This document shows, one piece after another, positions 7,389 to 9,059 of a DNA stretch of 9,059 nt (position 1 is its first letter; each line of letters opens with the position of its first letter). The DNA is from an uncultured Veillonella sp. GTDB taxonomy: Bacteria > Bacillota > Negativicutes > Veillonellales > Veillonellaceae. A program made the translations under genes and the position numbers. Location of the stretch: contig NZ_CAKPTN010000063.1 of NCBI RefSeq assembly GCF_934190855.1, positions 1-9,059 on the forward strand, given 5' to 3'. The notes below the pieces were generated by a model. It was not told the origin of the DNA. It did not search any database and worked only from the letters and a program-made list of their open reading frames with translations.

Positions 7389-7835
7389 CTATGCTTTCTG
7401 AGGGGCTGATTTAAGGCCTGCCTCAACTAAATGATAAATTTGCTCCGCACATTGATTATATACGGTTTGATCAGATCCATAGGGGTCAGTAACATCACCA
7501 TCTTGCCCACCCCACTCGGAAATCGTTTTGATTTTACCTTCCTCAAAGGGGAATTGGCGAAGTAGTACAGATTTGTGATCTTTCGTCATACCGATGATTA
7601 GATCTGCTGCATTTACGAGCTCCATAGTTAATGGTCTCGATTCATGATCGGAAATATCAGCAATGGAACGGACAGCTACAACGGCTTGTTCAGTGGGCTT
7701 TGCTCCATAAGCGGCAAATAGACCAGCCGATACAGTCGTTACATCCTTATGTTGCTCCGCTGCAAGGGCACGAGTAATACCTTCTGCCATAGGACTACGA
7801 CAAGTATTACCGGTACATACAAATAAAATGTTCAT
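7389..7835 (-). CDS. ywlE: Low-molecular-weight phosphatase, likely protein arginine phosphatase
   Basis: Cytoplasmic phosphatase of the low-molecular-weight tyrosine phosphatase fold. The protein is 148 residues. The N-terminal P-loop is CTGNTCRSPMAE: nucleophile Cys7, Thr11 and Arg13. The general acid is in DVTDPYGSD (Asp117). Thr11 is informative: in B. subtilis YwlE a Thr at this place favours phosphoarginine, whereas tyrosine phosphatases tend to have Ile (CLGNICRS). YwlE opposes the McsB arginine kinase in protein quality control; mcsB is not in this window, so the physiological partner is unknown. Start ATG at 7835 with AAGGA seven bases upstream. It is the first gene behind its own promoter and overlaps the rpiB ribosome site. 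Confidence 0.88.
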   Translation of the reverse strand: MNILFVCTGNTCRSPMAEGITRALAAEQHKDVTTVSAGLFAAYGAKPTEQAVVAVRSIADISDHESRPLTMELVNAADLIIGMTKDHKSVLLRQFPFEEGKIKTISEWGGQDGDVTDPYGSDQTVYNQCAEQIYHLVEAGLKSAPQKA

Positions 7836-7850
7836 AATAACATCCTTACT

Positions 7851-7869
7851 TAATCACATTTTGTGATTA
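7851..7869. promoter_or_regulatory. Perfect inverted repeat just after the ywlE transcription start, candidate operator
   Basis: TAATCACA-TTT-TGTGATTA, two perfect 8-base arms with a 3-base centre. It lies one base beyond the predicted start site of the ywlE promoter and 15 bases before the ywlE ATG, covering about +3 to +21. It could be an operator or a 5'-end mRNA hairpin. It does not match the Rex, CtsR, HrcA or NrdR site patterns I know. Confidence 0.5.
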
Positions 7870-7877
7870 CTTTATAC

Positions 7878-7905
7878 ATTATAGCAAAAATATCCAATAT
7901 GTAAA
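7878..7905 (-). promoter_or_regulatory. Promoter for ywlE-rpiB-glyA
   Basis: Minus-strand -35 TTTACA (7905-7900), 16-base spacer and a perfect extended -10, TGCTATAAT (TATAAT at 7883-7878). The start would be near 7871, about 36 bases before the ywlE ATG. This is the best promoter match in the window and separates ywlE from the upstream sua5-type gene. Confidence 0.75.
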
Positions 7906-7913
7906 GACATATT
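7896..7913. repeat. Inverted repeat overlapping the -35 box of the ywlE promoter
   Basis: AATATGT-AAAG-ACATATT on the plus strand: 7-base perfect arms, 4-base centre, covering the -35 hexamer. It may be a second protein-binding site, or chance in AT-rich DNA. The gap between the sua5 gene and ywlE (7836-7948) shows no clear terminator apart from this weak dyad. Confidence 0.3.
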
Positions 7914-7948
7914 TCTATTATCAGTGGACACTTATAATGTTAGAAAAT

Positions 7949-8980
7949 TTACTTATAAATGATATGATGACCAGACGCTTTCTCCATACGATTCATGATG
8001 GCAACGCCAAAACCGTCATCATTCACCCCTTCTGCTAAGATTAGGGTAACATGATTTTCGTTAAAATGTAATAGGCTTTTGTAAAAGTCATGGCCTAATG
8101 CTAAAGCATCACCATGAGCCCCAAAACAATGGCACATAAAGCGCGCATCATCTTTAATGAGCTCATAGGTTTCACGACTTACTAAGCAGCCGATAGGGCC
8201 CTCTATATTTATTGAAAGCTCTTTAAAAGTATGTGCCACAGCCTTAGGACTACCAACGACAACAGTCATAGGTGCATCAGGAGCATAATGAGTATACTTC
8301 ATGCCAGGCGCCTTAGGCTTAGTTTCGGCATTCACTAAGGCTGTATCGTACTCTACAGTAGAAACAACAGTTTCCAGCTGTGCCTTTGTAATCCCACCTG
8401 GTCGCAAAATAATGACCTTATCCTCATGTACTTCTACTACGGTAGACTCTACTCCGATTGTACAAGGCCCTGCATCTAAAATATAAGAAATACGACCATT
8501 CATATCGTTATATACGTCTTGAGCCGTAGTAGGACTTGGACGCCCTGAGATATTAGCACTGGGCGCTGCTATAGGTATACCTGCACGCTGTAACAACAGG
8601 CGACATTCATCATGAGCAGGACAGCGAAGCGCTACACGAGGCAATCCTCCCGTTGCACGATCTGGCACTAAATCAGACTTAGGTAACGTAATTGTTAAAG
8701 GTCCTGGCCAAAATCTATCCATCAAGGCTTGTGCTGTTGCAGACACTTCAGTTACTAAAGGTTTAATACTTTCACTATTAGGAACATGCAAAATCAAAGG
8801 ATTATCCGATGGTCGCCCTTTAGCAGCATAAATTTTATCCATCGCCTCTGGATCTAGACCATTGGCACCCAAACCATATACAGTTTCTGTCGGTATAGAT
8901 ACCAATTCACCATTGCGTAAAGCACGGGCTAACATATCTATATCTTGTTCAGATGGATTTGTAATAATTTTAGTATCCAT
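7949..8980 (-). CDS. sua5: L-threonylcarbamoyladenylate synthase, two-domain Sua5 type
   Basis: Makes threonylcarbamoyl-AMP from threonine, bicarbonate and ATP, the first step of t6A formation at position 37 of ANN-decoding tRNAs. The 343-residue protein has the YrdC/TsaC domain (about 10-205) and the extra C-terminal Sua5 domain (about 236-343). Seen: PTETVYGLGA (30-39), KGRPSDNPL (54-62), FWPGPLT (90-96), SANISGRPSPT (141-151), ESTVV (178-182), ILRPGGIT (191-198), and the linker APGMKYTHYAP (224-234) typical of Sua5. I prefer the ATG at 8980, one base after the prmC stop, with GAGGG five bases upstream. The in-frame ATG at 8992 lacks a ribosome site. Orthologue of B. subtilis ywlC. The partners TsaB, TsaD and TsaE are not in this window. 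Confidence 0.94.
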   Translation of the reverse strand: MDTKIITNPSEQDIDMLARALRNGELVSIPTETVYGLGANGLDPEAMDKIYAAKGRPSDNPLILHVPNSESIKPLVTEVSATAQALMDRFWPGPLTITLPKSDLVPDRATGGLPRVALRCPAHDECRLLLQRAGIPIAAPSANISGRPSPTTAQDVYNDMNGRISYILDAGPCTIGVESTVVEVHEDKVIILRPGGITKAQLETVVSTVEYDTALVNAETKPKAPGMKYTHYAPDAPMTVVVGSPKAVAHTFKELSINIEGPIGCLVSRETYELIKDDARFMCHCFGAHGDALALGHDFYKSLLHFNENHVTLILAEGVNDDGFGVAIMNRMEKASGHHIIYK

Positions 8981-8981
8981 A

Positions 8982-9059
8982 TTAGCCCTCATACACAGCT
9001 GTCACAACGCGGTTATGTCCACCTAGATCAGCTATAAATTGAATATTTGAATATTGACC
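8982..9059 (-). CDS. prmC: Release factor glutamine methyltransferase, C-terminal 25 residues (cut by window end)
   Basis: PrmC methylates the glutamine of the GGQ motif in peptide chain release factors. Only the last 25 codons and the TAA (8984-8982) are visible. The tail FIADLGGHNRVVTAVYEG matches the usual PrmC ending, in which a D-L-x-G-x-x-R-V segment follows the last beta strand. Position before a Sua5/ywlC gene is the usual Firmicute arrangement (prfA-prmC-ywlC). The call rests on this short tail plus context. The stop joins the next start as TAATATG, so the two are likely translationally coupled. Confidence 0.75.
   Translation of the reverse strand, partial: GQYSNIQFIADLGGHNRVVTAVYEG

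Noticed and set aside
7851..7869. Rex or CRP/FNR-type operator reading of the TAATCACA/TGTGATTA dyad
   Set aside because: Those sites have the TGTGA half first and TCACA second with a wider centre; here the halves are reversed, so no known regulator is assigned.

Overview
This window carries ten genes, all on the minus strand. Two are cut by the window edges. The other eight are intact housekeeping genes packed close together. Gene order, AT-rich intergenic DNA, strong AGGAGG-type ribosome binding sites and a CggR-type regulator point to a Firmicute-lineage (Bacillota) bacterium. My best guess from protein character is a Negativicute such as Veillonella, but this is recall and not a search. 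There is no sign of mobile elements, CRISPR, rRNA or tRNA.

In transcription order (high to low coordinates) the right half holds: the end of prmC; a two-domain Sua5-type threonylcarbamoyl-AMP synthase; then, behind its own promoter, a YwlE-type protein arginine phosphatase, rpiB and glyA. A hairpin terminator follows, then upp, then a second long inverted repeat. As I recall it, this order (prmC, ywlC, ywlE, rpiB/ywlF, glyA, upp) is that of the Bacillus subtilis ywl-glyA-upp region.

The left half is a glycolytic/gluconeogenic operon in the order cggR, gap, pgk, tpiA, gpmI (cut at the window start). It matches B. subtilis cggR-gapA-pgk-tpi-pgm-eno. Upstream of cggR are a sigma-A-type promoter and two direct repeats 20 bp apart that fit the CggR operator layout. 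The operon supplies the triose-phosphate to 2-phosphoglycerate segment, usable in both directions, and is likely controlled by fructose-1,6-bisphosphate through CggR.

I find no wholly new system. Points worth a second look: (1) the GAPDH lacks the residues typical of NAD-specific enzymes at two positions, suggesting NADP or dual use, in an operon that in B. subtilis encodes the NAD enzyme; (2) the CggR operator; (3) a small hairpin that would display the cggR Shine-Dalgarno in its loop; (4) two inverted repeats around the ywlE promoter; (5) a 15-bp perfect inverted repeat between upp and cggR whose T-rich side faces the unexpected way.
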